A DNA stretch of 34,361 bases from the NCBI GenBank assembly GCA_904419775.1, contig CAJFSX010000011.1:1-34361 (forward strand), read 5' to 3'. The position numbers and the translations under genes were made by a program. A model generated the notes under the pieces. That model was given only the letters and a program-made list of their open reading frames with translations, made no database searches and had not been told where the DNA came from. Source of the stretch: Candidatus Pararuminococcus gallinarum. Lineage in GTDB: Bacteria > Bacillota > Clostridia > Oscillospirales > Ruminococcaceae. Positions 1-8,133 of this stretch are shown piece after piece; the stretch's first letter is position 1; each line of letters opens with the position of its first letter.

Positions 1-145
1 TCAGTGTCCATATATATTGCAAATCCAAAATATTCCCTCCTGCAAAGGCGTCCGTACCGCCGCTGTTTTTCTGCTATTCGTTCTAAAATGATACCATGTT
101 ATCAAACGAAAGCCACTGGGAATATCATACCATAAAAGATAAAAA

Positions 146-180
146 AACAAAACCGGTTTTGTAAAAAAACCGGTTTTGTT
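146..180 (-). terminator. Intrinsic terminator of the orphan solute-binding protein gene
   Basis: An 11-bp perfect inverted repeat (arms 146-156 and 170-180, core CCGGTTTTG) with a 13-nt loop lies 33 bp past the stop codon at 213. Read on the minus strand, the stem runs into a T-rich tract (plus-strand A-run at 134-147). This is a standard Rho-independent terminator. Positions 1-145 to its left hold no gene I can support. Confidence 0.85.
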
Positions 181-212
181 TTCACAATTTGTCACATTTA
201 TAGGAGATGAGG

Positions 213-1055
213 TTATTTGAGGACAATATCCTTTCCAAACCATTTCTCAGAGATTTCAGCTGCGGTGCCTTCGGCAACAACCTCATCAAAGGCCTCCTGA
301 ACCTGCTGTGCAAATTCAGTATTATCTTTTTTAAAGCCGATAGCGTATTCCTCTTCCTGCAGAGACTCTTCAATAATGGTGAAGTTTTCCGGTTCCATCT
401 CTACATAATAACGTGCAACGACTTCATCGATAATAACCGCATCAATTCTGCCGATCTTCAGATCGTTCAGGGCAGAGACATAGTCGGCCATGGAAACAAC
501 CTCAGCTACCTCATCTTTAATGGGGTCATTGTTCAGTGCCAGCTCACCAGAAGAATCTGTCTGAACTGCAACAATCTTTCCTGCCAAATCTGCTTTTGTC
601 GCAATGGGAGAATCCTTCGCAACAACAATCAGCTGGTTGTTTGCCATGTAGGGACGGAGGAGCAGCATATTTTCTTCTCTTTCCTCAGTTACTGTCATTC
701 CATTCCAAATGCAATCAATGTTGCCGTTGTTGAGCTCCATCTCCTTGGCAGCCCAATCGATAGGCTGTAGCTTCAATTCCAGGCCCAATTTTTTGGCAAC
801 CTCTTTTGCCATGTCAATATCGAATCCGACAATTTCGTTATCTTCGCTCATAAATCCCATAGGCGGGAAGGAAACGTCCAAACCCACAATGAATTCTGTC
901 TTTTCACCGTTCTGAGCGCCAGATTCGCTTTGGGACTGTGAACTGCTATCAGATTGGGAATCCCCTGCTGTAGAGCTTTCCCCCTGCGAAGCGCATCCGG
1001 CAAATACGGTAATGCACATAAGCATCGCTAACAAAAACACACCAATTTTTTTCAT
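213..1055 (-). CDS. Amino-acid ABC transporter substrate-binding lipoprotein (orphan)
   Basis: An extracellular, lipid-anchored periplasmic-binding-protein type 2 (SBP_bac_3) of 280 residues, expected to capture a polar amino acid for an ABC importer. The N-terminus is a lipoprotein signal peptide with a lipobox ending FAGC (Cys21), followed by a Ser/Gln-rich linker and the domain start EFIVGLDVSFPPMGF. The fold motifs GFDIDMAKEVAKKLG and RIDAVIIDE are typical of the glutamine/cystine-binding group. I start at the MKKIGV Met, because GGAAGGGG sits at good spacing before it. An upstream in-frame Met adds ten residues that do not look like a signal peptide. No permease or ATPase is adjacent: the gene has its own promoter and terminator and the next gene is a cell-wall hydrolase. 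It resembles the binding protein at 5110-5871 and may share that transporter (inference). Ligand unknown. Confidence 0.88.
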   Translation of the reverse strand: MKKIGVFLLAMLMCITVFAGCASQGESSTAGDSQSDSSSQSQSESGAQNGEKTEFIVGLDVSFPPMGFMSEDNEIVGFDIDMAKEVAKKLGLELKLQPIDWAAKEMELNNGNIDCIWNGMTVTEEREENMLLLRPYMANNQLIVVAKDSPIATKADLAGKIVAVQTDSSGELALNNDPIKDEVAEVVSMADYVSALNDLKIGRIDAVIIDEVVARYYVEMEPENFTIIEESLQEEEYAIGFKKDNTEFAQQVQEAFDEVVAEGTAAEISEKWFGKDIVLK

Positions 1056-1103
1056 ATTCTTTTCCCCTTCCTGCTCAGATGTCATCCTCCAAGCACGTGA
1101 CTT

Positions 1104-1132
1104 ATTATATACTTTATCGTGCTAAAATGCTA
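1104..1132 (-). promoter_or_regulatory. Candidate sigma-A promoter for the orphan binding protein
   Basis: On the minus strand a perfect -10 TATAAT (1104-1109) follows a weak -35 TAGCAT (1127-1132) at a 17-nt spacing. It lies about 50 nt upstream of the chosen start. The -10 is convincing and the -35 is not. Confidence 0.45.
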
Positions 1133-1233
1133 CCTTGGCAATTTGAAAATATTCCTCAAATATTAAAAATACCGCTTAGTTTCTCTTTTTTTCACTGTTT
1201 TACTCAGTATTTCTTTTTTTACCTCCTATAAAT

Positions 1234-1261
1234 AAAAAGGGACGCTCAAGCGTCCCTTTTT
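1234..1261 (-). terminator. Intrinsic terminator of the M23 peptidase gene
   Basis: A 13-bp inverted repeat (arms 1234-1246 and 1249-1261, core GGGACGCT/AGCGTCCC) with flanking A and T runs lies 17 bp past the stop at 1279. It is symmetrical and could stop transcription in both directions, but only minus-strand genes flank it. Confidence 0.85.
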
Positions 1262-1278
1262 ATGCAAAACAGCTTATT

Positions 1279-3066
1279 TTAGAAGTAATTGGCCGGATTC
1301 ATATAGCGTCCGTTAATACGGATCTCAAAGTGCAGATGTCGTCCATAGGCATTACCCGTCTGGCCAACCTGACCAATCACCTGGCCTTGGCTTACCTGCT
1401 GTCCCGCTGTAACATAAAGGGCATTACAATGGGCATACAGCGTATAGACACCATTGCCATGATCAATCAGAATATGCCGTCCATAGCCTGTCGTCTGATT
1501 TCTCGCGTAGACAACCGTTCCTGCCATACTCGCATAAACTGGTCCATTGCCGGTTCCTGCGATATCAATAGCATAATGGCCTGCATAGCCGCCGTAACCA
1601 CAGCTAATATAACCACCATTGGCTGGCCACAAAAATCCGCTAGCCGAGGCGGAACCAGAGCTGGAACTAAAGTTATTGCTGTTACTGTAGGAGGTCAAAT
1701 TGCTGGCGCTGCCCACAATGACCTCTTGGGTCACAGGTTCCTCAATAGTTGTGGATTCAATAACCTCTCGGTCGACCTCAACTCCATCTACGTAGGTAAC
1801 ATTGGCAGTAACTTCAGCAGTACCGTTTTCACCCGCCGTTTTCACCTCGGAATAGCCTCGATAGTAGCGGTTGTCCTCGGTTTCCTCTGTCTGATAAGGA
1901 ATCTCTTCCATATAGGTTTCAGTACGTGTTACCTGTACCCCAAGGAAAGGCTCCGATTTAGAAATGAGCACCTCCTGGCCGATCAGAAGAGATTCTTCAA
2001 TGCCAGGATTCAGCGCTGTCAACTCTGTCAGGGATAGATCATTTTTCTCCGCAATGCCCCACGGATCGTCACCTTCCACTACCTCGTAGACCTTTTCTCC
2101 TTCTACATCGGAGGTAATGACCGTTTCGATATTCTTTAGATCAACAATGCTAGATTCAGGATACAACCCATCCTTTGTCTCGACATCGCGAATAAAGTCG
2201 ACTTCCTCATTTTCCGCACCCGTCCTATACTGGGCTAACATACCGTCAAGGAGATTTTCCAATTCCGCGCCCTTTTGGGTCGCTCCCATAAATTTCCCAT
2301 CAACATAAAGCCCGGTAGCCTGATTAATGACGCTTCCAGAGGCGGCGATAATATTGTCGCACATTTTATCTACCGACAACACCTGCGTCGGTTCCACTAC
2401 TTCTAATGTAAATTTAGGCGTCGTATTGATGGGGTCTTGATCTTCCTCATACACAATACGGCCCTGCATCATTTTTTCCGCCTGATCAAAGGAATCCTCG
2501 TTTTCAATATACCCCATTTCCATTCCCTGATATTCTACGTTGAGTGCGTAATCAAGGTTGGAAAAATAGGAAATTGTATAAACGAGCAGAAATGCCGCGC
2601 AAATTGGCGCCGCGTAATTCAAGAAGCCTTTGATGATGCGCATGTTGGCCCGCGCACCGCAGAAGAATACATAGAAGAACTCGCCAACAGCCCCTAAAAA
2701 GCCTTTCTGCCGATAGGCACCGGATACTTGGTTCTTAATGAGAACGCAGGAAGAACCCAGCTTTTTAAAGGGGAAGGTAAAATTCCTCCATATCCGTCTC
2801 CAGCCGATCCGAAAACGGTCTTTAAAACCGGCAAAAAAGTCTCGGATAGCGTGGACAGCACGGAAAAATCCCTCGCGGTATTTGCTCTTCAGTTTTCTCA
2901 GAAAACGGAAAAACTGACAGCCAACAACATAAGACAGTTTATAAAAATACTGAAAAAGTGTCGAAAAAAATGCAGATAATATCGAAGCTGTCTTCTTTTC
3001 TGTTACGCTTTTTCTGTCGCGTACAGTTTTTTTCTTCTCTGTACAACCACAGTTTCTGCGTATCAC
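1279..3066 (-). CDS. Membrane-anchored LysM-G5-M23 peptidoglycan endopeptidase
   Basis: A predicted zinc endopeptidase that cuts peptidoglycan peptide cross-bridges outside the membrane, 595 residues with the start used here. Order: a basic, Phe/Arg-rich region (1-145) expected in the cytoplasm; one transmembrane helix (about 151-168, AAPICAAFLLVYTISYF); an extracytoplasmic stalk; a LysM wall-binding domain (about 326-370, VVEGDDPWGIAEKNDLSL); a G5 domain (about 375-455); a Ser/Asn linker; and the M23 domain (about 480-595). The M23 zinc and catalytic residues are present: H497 and D501 in GHYAID, H546 in YAHC, and H577/H579 in RHLHFE. Start: AAGGAG at 3075-3080 is 8 nt from a GTG at 3066 but only 2 nt from the ATG at 3072, so GTG is preferred; an ATG at 3144 has no good ribosome binding site. 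Roles in wall remodelling, division or sporulation are possible; the sequence does not decide. Confidence 0.88.
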   Translation of the reverse strand: MIRRNCGCTEKKKTVRDRKSVTEKKTASILSAFFSTLFQYFYKLSYVVGCQFFRFLRKLKSKYREGFFRAVHAIRDFFAGFKDRFRIGWRRIWRNFTFPFKKLGSSCVLIKNQVSGAYRQKGFLGAVGEFFYVFFCGARANMRIIKGFLNYAAPICAAFLLVYTISYFSNLDYALNVEYQGMEMGYIENEDSFDQAEKMMQGRIVYEEDQDPINTTPKFTLEVVEPTQVLSVDKMCDNIIAASGSVINQATGLYVDGKFMGATQKGAELENLLDGMLAQYRTGAENEEVDFIRDVETKDGLYPESSIVDLKNIETVITSDVEGEKVYEVVEGDDPWGIAEKNDLSLTELTALNPGIEESLLIGQEVLISKSEPFLGVQVTRTETYMEEIPYQTEETEDNRYYRGYSEVKTAGENGTAEVTANVTYVDGVEVDREVIESTTIEEPVTQEVIVGSASNLTSYSNSNNFSSSSGSASASGFLWPANGGYISCGYGGYAGHYAIDIAGTGNGPVYASMAGTVVYARNQTTGYGRHILIDHGNGVYTLYAHCNALYVTAGQQVSQGQVIGQVGQTGNAYGRHLHFEIRINGRYMNPANYF

Positions 3067-3167
3067 AAACATCGCTCCTTTCTTATTTGCTACGAAGCCT
3101 GCACCTTCGTTTGAGCAGTTCTGAGAACTCCTCATTTCATCCACTCATCTGTGAACGATCATATTTT

Positions 3168-3195
3168 ATTATACATAAATTCGTAAGAATTGCAA
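3168..3195 (-). promoter_or_regulatory. Promoter of the M23 peptidase gene
   Basis: A minus-strand TATAAT (3168-3173) with -35 TTGCAA (3190-3195) at a 16-nt spacing. It predicts a transcript start near 3161 and a leader of about 95 nt to the GTG start. That also argues against the ATG at 3144, which would lie very close to the 5' end. Confidence 0.6.
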
Positions 3196-3538
3196 GGATT
3201 TTAGCCATTTTGAAACCTTTTGTACAACATTATTCATATAATTAATAAAAATTACAGAAATATTTTCATACATATTTTATATAAAATATGTATTATATTT
3301 TAATAACATCTTATGTCTGGATTCATTTTTCGGTTTATTTTTTGTCAAAAATATAACAAAATTCACTAATCCTAAGCGATTCCTACTATCTCTTCCATCA
3401 CATTGTTCTCACCAGTCTTATGGAGATTTAGCCGCAATTCATTGGGCCTTATTAACCATACCACGGTCATGTGACAATTTTGTGACGGTTCCCAGAAAAT
3501 ACCGAAGCAAGAATGATTGTTATGTATCCTAACAATAA
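3196..3538. other. AT-rich intergenic region, no gene seen
   Basis: Between the M23 promoter and the terminator of the ATPase gene lies a strongly AT-rich stretch with no convincing ORF or known RNA on either strand. It contains a 26-bp perfect palindrome (3268-3293, listed separately) and a TGTGAC direct repeat near 3469-3486. Nothing else stood out. Confidence 0.6.
3268..3293. repeat. 26-bp perfect palindrome
   Basis: Two 13-nt arms (left arm ATACATATTTTAT) meet without a loop at 3280/3281 and every pair matches. It lies about 75 bp upstream of the M23 promoter and about 245 bp downstream of the ATPase terminator. It could be an operator for a dimeric regulator or a cruciform-prone AT tract. 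Its position does not suit a terminator for either neighbour. Confidence 0.6.
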
Positions 3539-3570
3539 CAGGACCCTTACCTGTTTCGGCAAGGGCCCTG
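3539..3570 (-). terminator. Intrinsic terminator of the amino-acid ABC transporter operon
   Basis: Arms 3539-3551 and 3558-3570 pair over 13 bp. The two mismatches seen in the plus-strand DNA become G-U wobbles only in the minus-strand RNA, which fixes the orientation. A TTATTGTT tract follows. It lies 18 bp past the ATPase stop codon. Confidence 0.78.
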
Positions 3571-3588
3571 CGGTTGACTATTTATGTG

Positions 3589-4311
3589 TTATAAAACTTT
3601 GGAAAGAAAATCGCGCAGACGGGGATGTTGAGGATTAGCAAAAAATGCTTCTGGTTCCTGCTGCTCTAAAATGAGGCCACCATCCATAAACAGCACCCTG
3701 GTTCCCACCTCACGGGCAAAGCCCATTTCATGGGTGACGACTACCATGGTCATCCCTTCCCGTGCCAGCTCTTTCATTAATTCCAGTACCTCTCCTACCA
3801 TTTCCGGGTCCAAAGCAGAGGTGGGTTCATCAAACAGCATGACGTCGGGATTCATAGCCAAAGATCGGACAATGGCAATACGCTGCTTCTGCCCGCCGGA
3901 AAGTTGAGGTGGATAAGCATCCGCTTTATCGGACAAACCGATTCTCTCCAGCAATTTCAGCGCTGCTTCTTTTGCCTCTTCCGGTTTTTGCAGCCCCAGT
4001 TTGATAGGCGCCAAAGTAATATTCTCCGCTACCGTCAAATGAGGGAACAGGTTGAAATGCTGGAACACCATTCCCATTTTCTGGCGCAGTTTGTTAATAT
4101 CACATTTGGGATCTGTAATCTCCTGCCCCTCAAACCAAATCTGTCCCTTTGTGGGCCTTTCTAGAAGATTTAGGCAGCGCAAAAAAGTACTTTTTCCCGA
4201 GCCAGAAGGCCCTACGATGACCACTTTTTCGCCCTTTGCAATCTCTTCATCGATACCTTTGAGCACAAGATTGCTTCCGAATGCCTTCTCCAATCCTTTA
4301 ACGCTGATCAT
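3589..4311 (-). CDS. Polar amino-acid ABC transporter ATP-binding protein
   Basis: The cytoplasmic ATPase (GlnQ/HisP type, 240 residues) that powers amino-acid uptake through the permease encoded just upstream. All nucleotide-binding motifs are intact: Walker [10 protein letters not shown] (about 34-42), Q-loop [13 protein letters not shown], signature LSGGQKQR, Walker [14 protein letters not shown] and the switch His in VVTHEMGF. I start at the MISVKG Met, which has an AGGAGG ribosome binding site 10 nt upstream and overlaps the 3' end of the permease gene by 14 nt, so the two are probably translationally coupled. An upstream in-frame Met would lengthen the overlap and lacks support. It is the last gene of the operon and is followed by a terminator. 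Confidence 0.95.
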   Translation of the reverse strand: MISVKGLEKAFGSNLVLKGIDEEIAKGEKVVIVGPSGSGKSTFLRCLNLLERPTKGQIWFEGQEITDPKCDINKLRQKMGMVFQHFNLFPHLTVAENITLAPIKLGLQKPEEAKEAALKLLERIGLSDKADAYPPQLSGGQKQRIAIVRSLAMNPDVMLFDEPTSALDPEMVGEVLELMKELAREGMTMVVVTHEMGFAREVGTRVLFMDGGLILEQQEPEAFFANPQHPRLRDFLSKVL

Positions 4312-4996
4312 TCTTCGCCATCCTCCTCTCAAAGTGCCTGAGTACACGGGTCATACCAATGACCAGAATTAAATAAACAATGGCTGTGGCATACAGGGGG
4401 ACATTGTTATAGGTTCGGCCACGGATCAAATTCGCCGCCGATGTAATATCCATCAGGGCAATATATCCAGCAATAGAGGTTTCCTTCAGCAAAGCTATGA
4501 ATTCATTGCCCAATGCTGGGAGGATATTCTTGATTGCTTGTGGCAGTACAATATACCGCATAGTCATACTCTGGGTAAGGCCTAAAGAACGGCCAGCCTC
4601 CGTTTGGCCCCGATCCACCGCCAGAATACCAGAGCGGATAATCTCTGCCACATAGGCTCCGGAATTGATACCAAAAGTAAGAATCGCCACCGGAATTGCC
4701 TCGGTAATAAAGGCAAAGATGGAAAAATACATGATCAACAACTGTACCACAATCGGCGTACCTCTGATCACTGTCAAATACAGATCGCAGATAAAATTAA
4801 GCCAGCCCAACTTTTTATTTTGGGCGGCGGCTACCTTCGCAATAGCCACCAGCAAGCCGATTGCCACACCAATCAAGGTCGCAAATACAGCAATTACCAA
4901 TGTATTTCCTAACCCCTGTAATAACAGTTGCCAGCGATTTTCTTCAATCAGCCCTTCATATAGATAATCCCCTATGGAGGCAAAAAATTCTAGCAT
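4298..4996 (-). CDS. Polar amino-acid ABC transporter permease
   Basis: An integral membrane subunit of the HisM/GlnP (BPD_transp_1, HEQRo) family, 232 residues. The N-terminal half has hydrophobic helices starting near [20 protein letters not shown]. The C-terminal half carries the EAA loop that contacts the ATPase ([20 protein letters not shown]). GTPIVVQLL and [13 protein letters not shown] are typical family segments. GAGGAGG lies 5-7 nt ahead of the ATG. A single permease gene implies a homodimeric pore. It lies between the binding-protein gene (113 bp upstream) and the overlapping ATPase gene. Confidence 0.95.
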   Translation of the reverse strand: MLEFFASIGDYLYEGLIEENRWQLLLQGLGNTLVIAVFATLIGVAIGLLVAIAKVAAAQNKKLGWLNFICDLYLTVIRGTPIVVQLLIMYFSIFAFITEAIPVAILTFGINSGAYVAEIIRSGILAVDRGQTEAGRSLGLTQSMTMRYIVLPQAIKNILPALGNEFIALLKETSIAGYIALMDITSAANLIRGRTYNNVPLYATAIVYLILVIGMTRVLRHFERRMAKNDQR

Positions 4997-5051
4997 GGCG
5001 TCCTCCTCAACTCATTCTTGTCATTTCACCTAATCCATAATAAAACAACCG

Positions 5052-5083
5052 AACGGCAGCGGGCACAAATTCCCGCTGCCGTT
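5052..5083 (-). terminator. Hairpin between binding-protein and permease genes
   Basis: A perfect 12-bp stem (arms 5052-5063 and 5072-5083, core GGCAGCGGG) with an 8-nt loop lies 26 bp past the binding-protein stop. On the minus strand it is followed by GGTTGTTTTATTAT, a fair but interrupted T-tract. A leaky terminator or 3'-end stabiliser here would give more binding protein than permease, as in many ABC operons (inference). Confidence 0.65.
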
Positions 5084-5109
5084 GATTTTCCACAAGTAAG
5101 AGCAGCTAT

Positions 5110-5871
5110 TTATGCGGCTGCACCCATATGATTGAGCACATACTCATCAATTTTGCCCTCATCCATCAACCGCTGCAAGGTAGCATTGATGGCTTCCAGA
5201 AGGGTGTCATTGCCTTTCTGTACCGCAATGGCATATTTTTCCTCAGTCAAAGGCTCAGCAATCAGCTCCAGATCGTCATTTTGCGCTACGATAGACTCCG
5301 CCGGAAGCTGATCGATGATTACACCGTCGATTCTACCATTTTTCAGGTCGTTAGCCGCTTCCAACGCAGTCTTATACTTCTTGACCTGATCTTCTGCCAT
5401 ACCGTTGTCATCTACACAGAAGAATTCGCCAGTTGTGCCAGCCTGTACGCCAATAGTCAGATCAGGAATCTGATCCGCAGTGATCCCACTATCCTTCTGG
5501 ATAATCAAATACTGGGAAGACGTTACATATTCAATGGAAAAGTCCACCTTCTCCTGGCGATCGGGTTTGATGGTGATACCCGCTGCGCCGAAAGAACCTT
5601 TTCCAGATTTTACTGCATCAATAATACCGTCAAAGTCCATATTGACAACTTCCAGCTCAACACCCAGATCTTTGGCAATTTCGTTGGCAATATCTACATC
5701 AACGCCAACAAACTCATTATTCTCCACATACTCAAAGGGCGGAAAAGCAGCGTTGGTCAACATAACCAGCTTACCGTCCTTTTGAATTTGCTCCACAGTT
5801 GGTGTTTTTTTACATCCCGCCAGCGACAATACCATAAGAACTGCCAAGGCCAGCGCAAGAATTCTCTTCAT
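5110..5871 (-). CDS. Amino-acid ABC transporter substrate-binding lipoprotein
   Basis: The first gene of the three-gene importer: a 253-residue SBP_bac_3 lipoprotein that binds the amino acid outside the membrane and delivers it to the permease. The N-terminal signal ends in a clear lipobox (SLAGC, Cys20). The domain starts at KLVMLTNAAFPPFEYVEN and includes VGVDVDIANEIAKDLG and GRIDGVIIDQLPAE. I start at the MKRILA Met because GGAGGGG lies 6 nt upstream; a Met five codons earlier would put the ribosome binding site inside the gene. It is clearly related to the orphan protein at 213-1055 but lacks its long Ser-rich linker. Ligand unknown. Confidence 0.93.
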   Translation of the reverse strand: MKRILALALAVLMVLSLAGCKKTPTVEQIQKDGKLVMLTNAAFPPFEYVENNEFVGVDVDIANEIAKDLGVELEVVNMDFDGIIDAVKSGKGSFGAAGITIKPDRQEKVDFSIEYVTSSQYLIIQKDSGITADQIPDLTIGVQAGTTGEFFCVDDNGMAEDQVKKYKTALEAANDLKNGRIDGVIIDQLPAESIVAQNDDLELIAEPLTEEKYAIAVQKGNDTLLEAINATLQRLMDEGKIDEYVLNHMGAAA

Positions 5872-5923
5872 AAAATACCCCTCCAAAATGTTACAAAAAA
5901 CAATAAATTATTTGATGCTTAAT

Positions 5924-5951
5924 ATTATACAATCCCTGTGGAAAAAATCAA
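5924..5951 (-). promoter_or_regulatory. Promoter of the amino-acid ABC transporter operon
   Basis: A minus-strand TATAAT (5924-5929) with -35 TTGATT (5946-5951) at a 16-nt spacing, about 55 nt upstream of the binding-protein start. The gap to the pseudouridine synthase gene holds no strong terminator, so some read-through from that gene is possible. Confidence 0.6.
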
Positions 5952-5987
5952 GGGGTTCATGCAAATAAATTCAGAAAAACTTCGATT

Positions 5988-6881
5988 TTATACATCATTA
6001 TTGCATAAATATTCTTTTAGCAGCAAATTCATCATATCTTCTTCCAACGGCGCTGTCACCTCGACCCAATTCCGCAAAAACGGCTGAAAAAACTTCATCC
6101 AACCGCAATGGAGCGCTTGTCTTCCTATATCATCCCGTTTTCCCCCATAAAGGTCATCTCCCGCTAATGGGTGGCCTAAATAAGCCATGTGCACCCGAAT
6201 TTGGTGGGTCCTCCCGGTCTCCAATTCACACGAAATGAAACTATATTTATTATTTTTGCATAAACACTCATAATGAGTGCAGGCAGCACGTCCATCCGGC
6301 CGTACCGCTCGCCGCACCTTGCTCCCTTGCTCCATACCAATAGGAGCGTCAATGATCCCTCTTTTCTCTTCCAAAGCTCCTGAAACAATGGCCATATACC
6401 TTTTTTGCACCTGACGGGGATCCAGAGAAGCGGCCAGCACATGTTTTGCGCAGAGGACCAAACCAGAGGTATCCTTATCAAGACGGTTAATGGGATGAAA
6501 GACCGGAGTAAAACCCAGCCTTTTTTCCATAATATGAGCCCACACATTGCCTAAAGTTGCCTCCTGATACTGGTGAGCCGGATGGACCGGCATGTGGGCG
6601 GGTTTATTAAAGATAAGGAAATCCTCATCCTCATATATGATGGGGACGGGTAGAGTACAGCAGGCCAGCACCGTCTCCTCCCGCGGAAGCTGAAGGCGAA
6701 GAATGCTCCCCTCCTTCACCCGGTCAATGACCCGAGCAGGCTTGCCGTCTAGCTGAATTCCATTCTCTGTATTTTTCAGCATTTTTATGACGGTGGAGGA
6801 TATATGAAATTGCGAGCGAAGCAGATCATAAATCTTCTTTCCATATTGTTCCTTTGTCATCTTCCATTCCACAGTTTTCAC
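5988..6881 (-). CDS. RluA-family 23S rRNA/tRNA pseudouridine synthase
   Basis: Converts selected uridines in structured RNA to pseudouridine, 297 residues. An N-terminal S4-like RNA-binding domain (about 22-66) is followed by the catalytic domain (about 75-290). The signature HPINRLDKDTSGLVL carries the catalytic Asp135. ETGRTHQIRVHMAYLGHPLAGD is the family motif near the active site. The start is GTG at 6881, with GGAGG 7 nt upstream; an ATG two bases earlier runs straight into a stop codon. The ribosome binding site is placed directly at the end of the T-run of the ilvE terminator, so no separate promoter fits between them. The target (RluC-, RluD- or YjbO/YlyB-type) cannot be assigned from sequence alone. 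Confidence 0.92.
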   Translation of the reverse strand: MKTVEWKMTKEQYGKKIYDLLRSQFHISSTVIKMLKNTENGIQLDGKPARVIDRVKEGSILRLQLPREETVLACCTLPVPIIYEDEDFLIFNKPAHMPVHPAHQYQEATLGNVWAHIMEKRLGFTPVFHPINRLDKDTSGLVLCAKHVLAASLDPRQVQKRYMAIVSGALEEKRGIIDAPIGMEQGSKVRRAVRPDGRAACTHYECLCKNNKYSFISCELETGRTHQIRVHMAYLGHPLAGDDLYGGKRDDIGRQALHCGWMKFFQPFLRNWVEVTAPLEEDMMNLLLKEYLCNNDV

Positions 6882-6897
6882 ATTCCCACCTCCAAAA

Positions 6898-6933
6898 AAA
6901 GCCGGCGGAAAACGGCTGTTTTCCGCCGGCTTT
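6898..6933 (-). terminator. Strong intrinsic terminator after ilvE, abutting the next ribosome binding site
   Basis: A 16-bp perfect stem (arms 6898-6913 and 6918-6933, core GCCGGCGGAAAAC) with a 4-nt loop is followed on the minus strand by a run of seven T that leads straight into the GGAGG of the pseudouridine synthase gene. It is among the strongest terminators in the window. Confidence 0.92.
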
Positions 6934-6947
6934 GTGCCTTAATCTAT

Positions 6948-8018
6948 CTATTTGACTTCTACAATCCAATTGTAGCGATCCGGAATTCTACCCCACTGAA
7001 TGCCAGTTAATTCATCGTAAAGTTTTTGAGAAATCTCACCAATTTCATTGTTGTTAATATCCATGACAAGATCTCCCCATTTAATGTGGCCAATGGGAGA
7101 AATAACCGCCGCTGTGCCAGTGCCGAAAGCCTCATTCAGTTTTCCAGCTTTGTAGGCATCAGCAACCTCTTGGATAGAGAGACGGCGTTCAGCTACCTTG
7201 TAGCCCATATCTTTCAGCATCTCAATGCAGGATTTTCTGGTAATTCCCGGCAGGATGGAGCCAACCAACGCAGGAGTAATAACCTCTCCATCAATGACAA
7301 AGAAGACATTCATGGAGCCAACTTCTTCAATATATTTTTTCTCCACTCCATCCAGCCAAAGCACCTGAGAATAATTCTGGTCATTTGCCTCAACCTGGGC
7401 TTTGAGAGAAGCAGCGTAATTGCCTCCTGTCTTCGCCATACCTGTACCGCCCCGGACTGCTCGGACATAATTGTTCTCTACATACAGCTTTACCGGATTC
7501 AGTCCCTCTTTATAGTAAGGACCAGAGGGCGACAGGATAATAACAAAAAGATATTTATTTGCGGTGCGGACACCCAAATGAGCGTCTGTTGCGATGATAA
7601 AGGGACGAATGTACAAGGATGTATCCTTAATATGAGGAATCCAGTCTTTTTCGATTTTTAAAAGTTCGATGAGGGCCTTAAGGGCAAATTCCTCATCAAT
7701 TTGAGGAATGCACAAACGCTCGTTAGAACGATTGAGCCGGGCAAAATTTTCCTGCGGTCTAAACAACAGAATTCTGCCATCCTCAGCCCGGTATGCTTTC
7801 ATACCCTCAAAAACTTCCTGGCTATAATGTAGCGCCATTGCAGCTGGATCCAGCGGCAGAGGACCATAGGGAACAATACGGGCATCATGCCAACCCTGTC
7901 CCTCATCGTAGTCCATCAAAAACATGTGGTCTGTAAAGATATTTCCAAAGCCCAGTTTGGTCTCATCCTGAGGCTTCGGCTTGAGATTTTTCGACAATTC
8001 GATTCTCAAGTTTTCCAT
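6948..8018 (-). CDS. ilvE: Branched-chain amino acid aminotransferase
   Basis: A PLP enzyme, 356 residues, that moves the amino group between glutamate and the branched 2-oxo acids in the last step of Leu/Ile/Val synthesis and the first of their breakdown. The length and the motifs QEVFEGMKAYRAEDG and YIRPF match the longer, eukaryote-like class of BCAT rather than the 309-residue E. coli type. The Schiff-base lysine is K196 in GMAKTGGNYAASLKAQ. C-terminal LPGITRKSCIEM and GTAAVISPI are cofactor-phosphate and substrate loops. The ATG has AAGGA 7 nt upstream. It is a single-gene unit with its own promoter and terminator, beside gdhA, which supplies its glutamate. Confidence 0.95.
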   Translation of the reverse strand: MENLRIELSKNLKPKPQDETKLGFGNIFTDHMFLMDYDEGQGWHDARIVPYGPLPLDPAAMALHYSQEVFEGMKAYRAEDGRILLFRPQENFARLNRSNERLCIPQIDEEFALKALIELLKIEKDWIPHIKDTSLYIRPFIIATDAHLGVRTANKYLFVIILSPSGPYYKEGLNPVKLYVENNYVRAVRGGTGMAKTGGNYAASLKAQVEANDQNYSQVLWLDGVEKKYIEEVGSMNVFFVIDGEVITPALVGSILPGITRKSCIEMLKDMGYKVAERRLSIQEVADAYKAGKLNEAFGTGTAAVISPIGHIKWGDLVMDINNNEIGEISQKLYDELTGIQWGRIPDRYNWIVEVK

Positions 8019-8081
8019 GTCCGTTTCCTTCTTTCTACTATTTTACCCAGATTGCGGGTATTTTTACTCTGTAACGTTTTA

Positions 8082-8110
8082 AGTATACCAATCCCGTTGA
8101 CAGAAAGCAA
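8082..8110 (-). promoter_or_regulatory. Promoter of ilvE
   Basis: A minus-strand -10 TATACT (8082-8087) and -35 TTGCTT (8105-8110) with a 17-nt spacer give a leader of about 60 nt. The leader holds a 5-bp hairpin (8044-8060). It is too short for a T-box, and I see no leucine- or isoleucine-rich leader peptide. Confidence 0.5.
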
Positions 8111-8133
8111 GGGGATCCTCCACAAATGCACGG

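Noticed and set aside
1..243. 80-codon minus-strand ORF at the left edge
   Set aside because: It spans the terminator hairpin and the 3' end of the binding-protein gene, has no ribosome binding site and resembles no family.
8019..8110. T-box or leader-peptide attenuator before ilvE
   Set aside because: The leader is only about 60 nt, lacks a T-box sequence and a run of Leu/Ile/Val codons; only a 5-bp hairpin is present.
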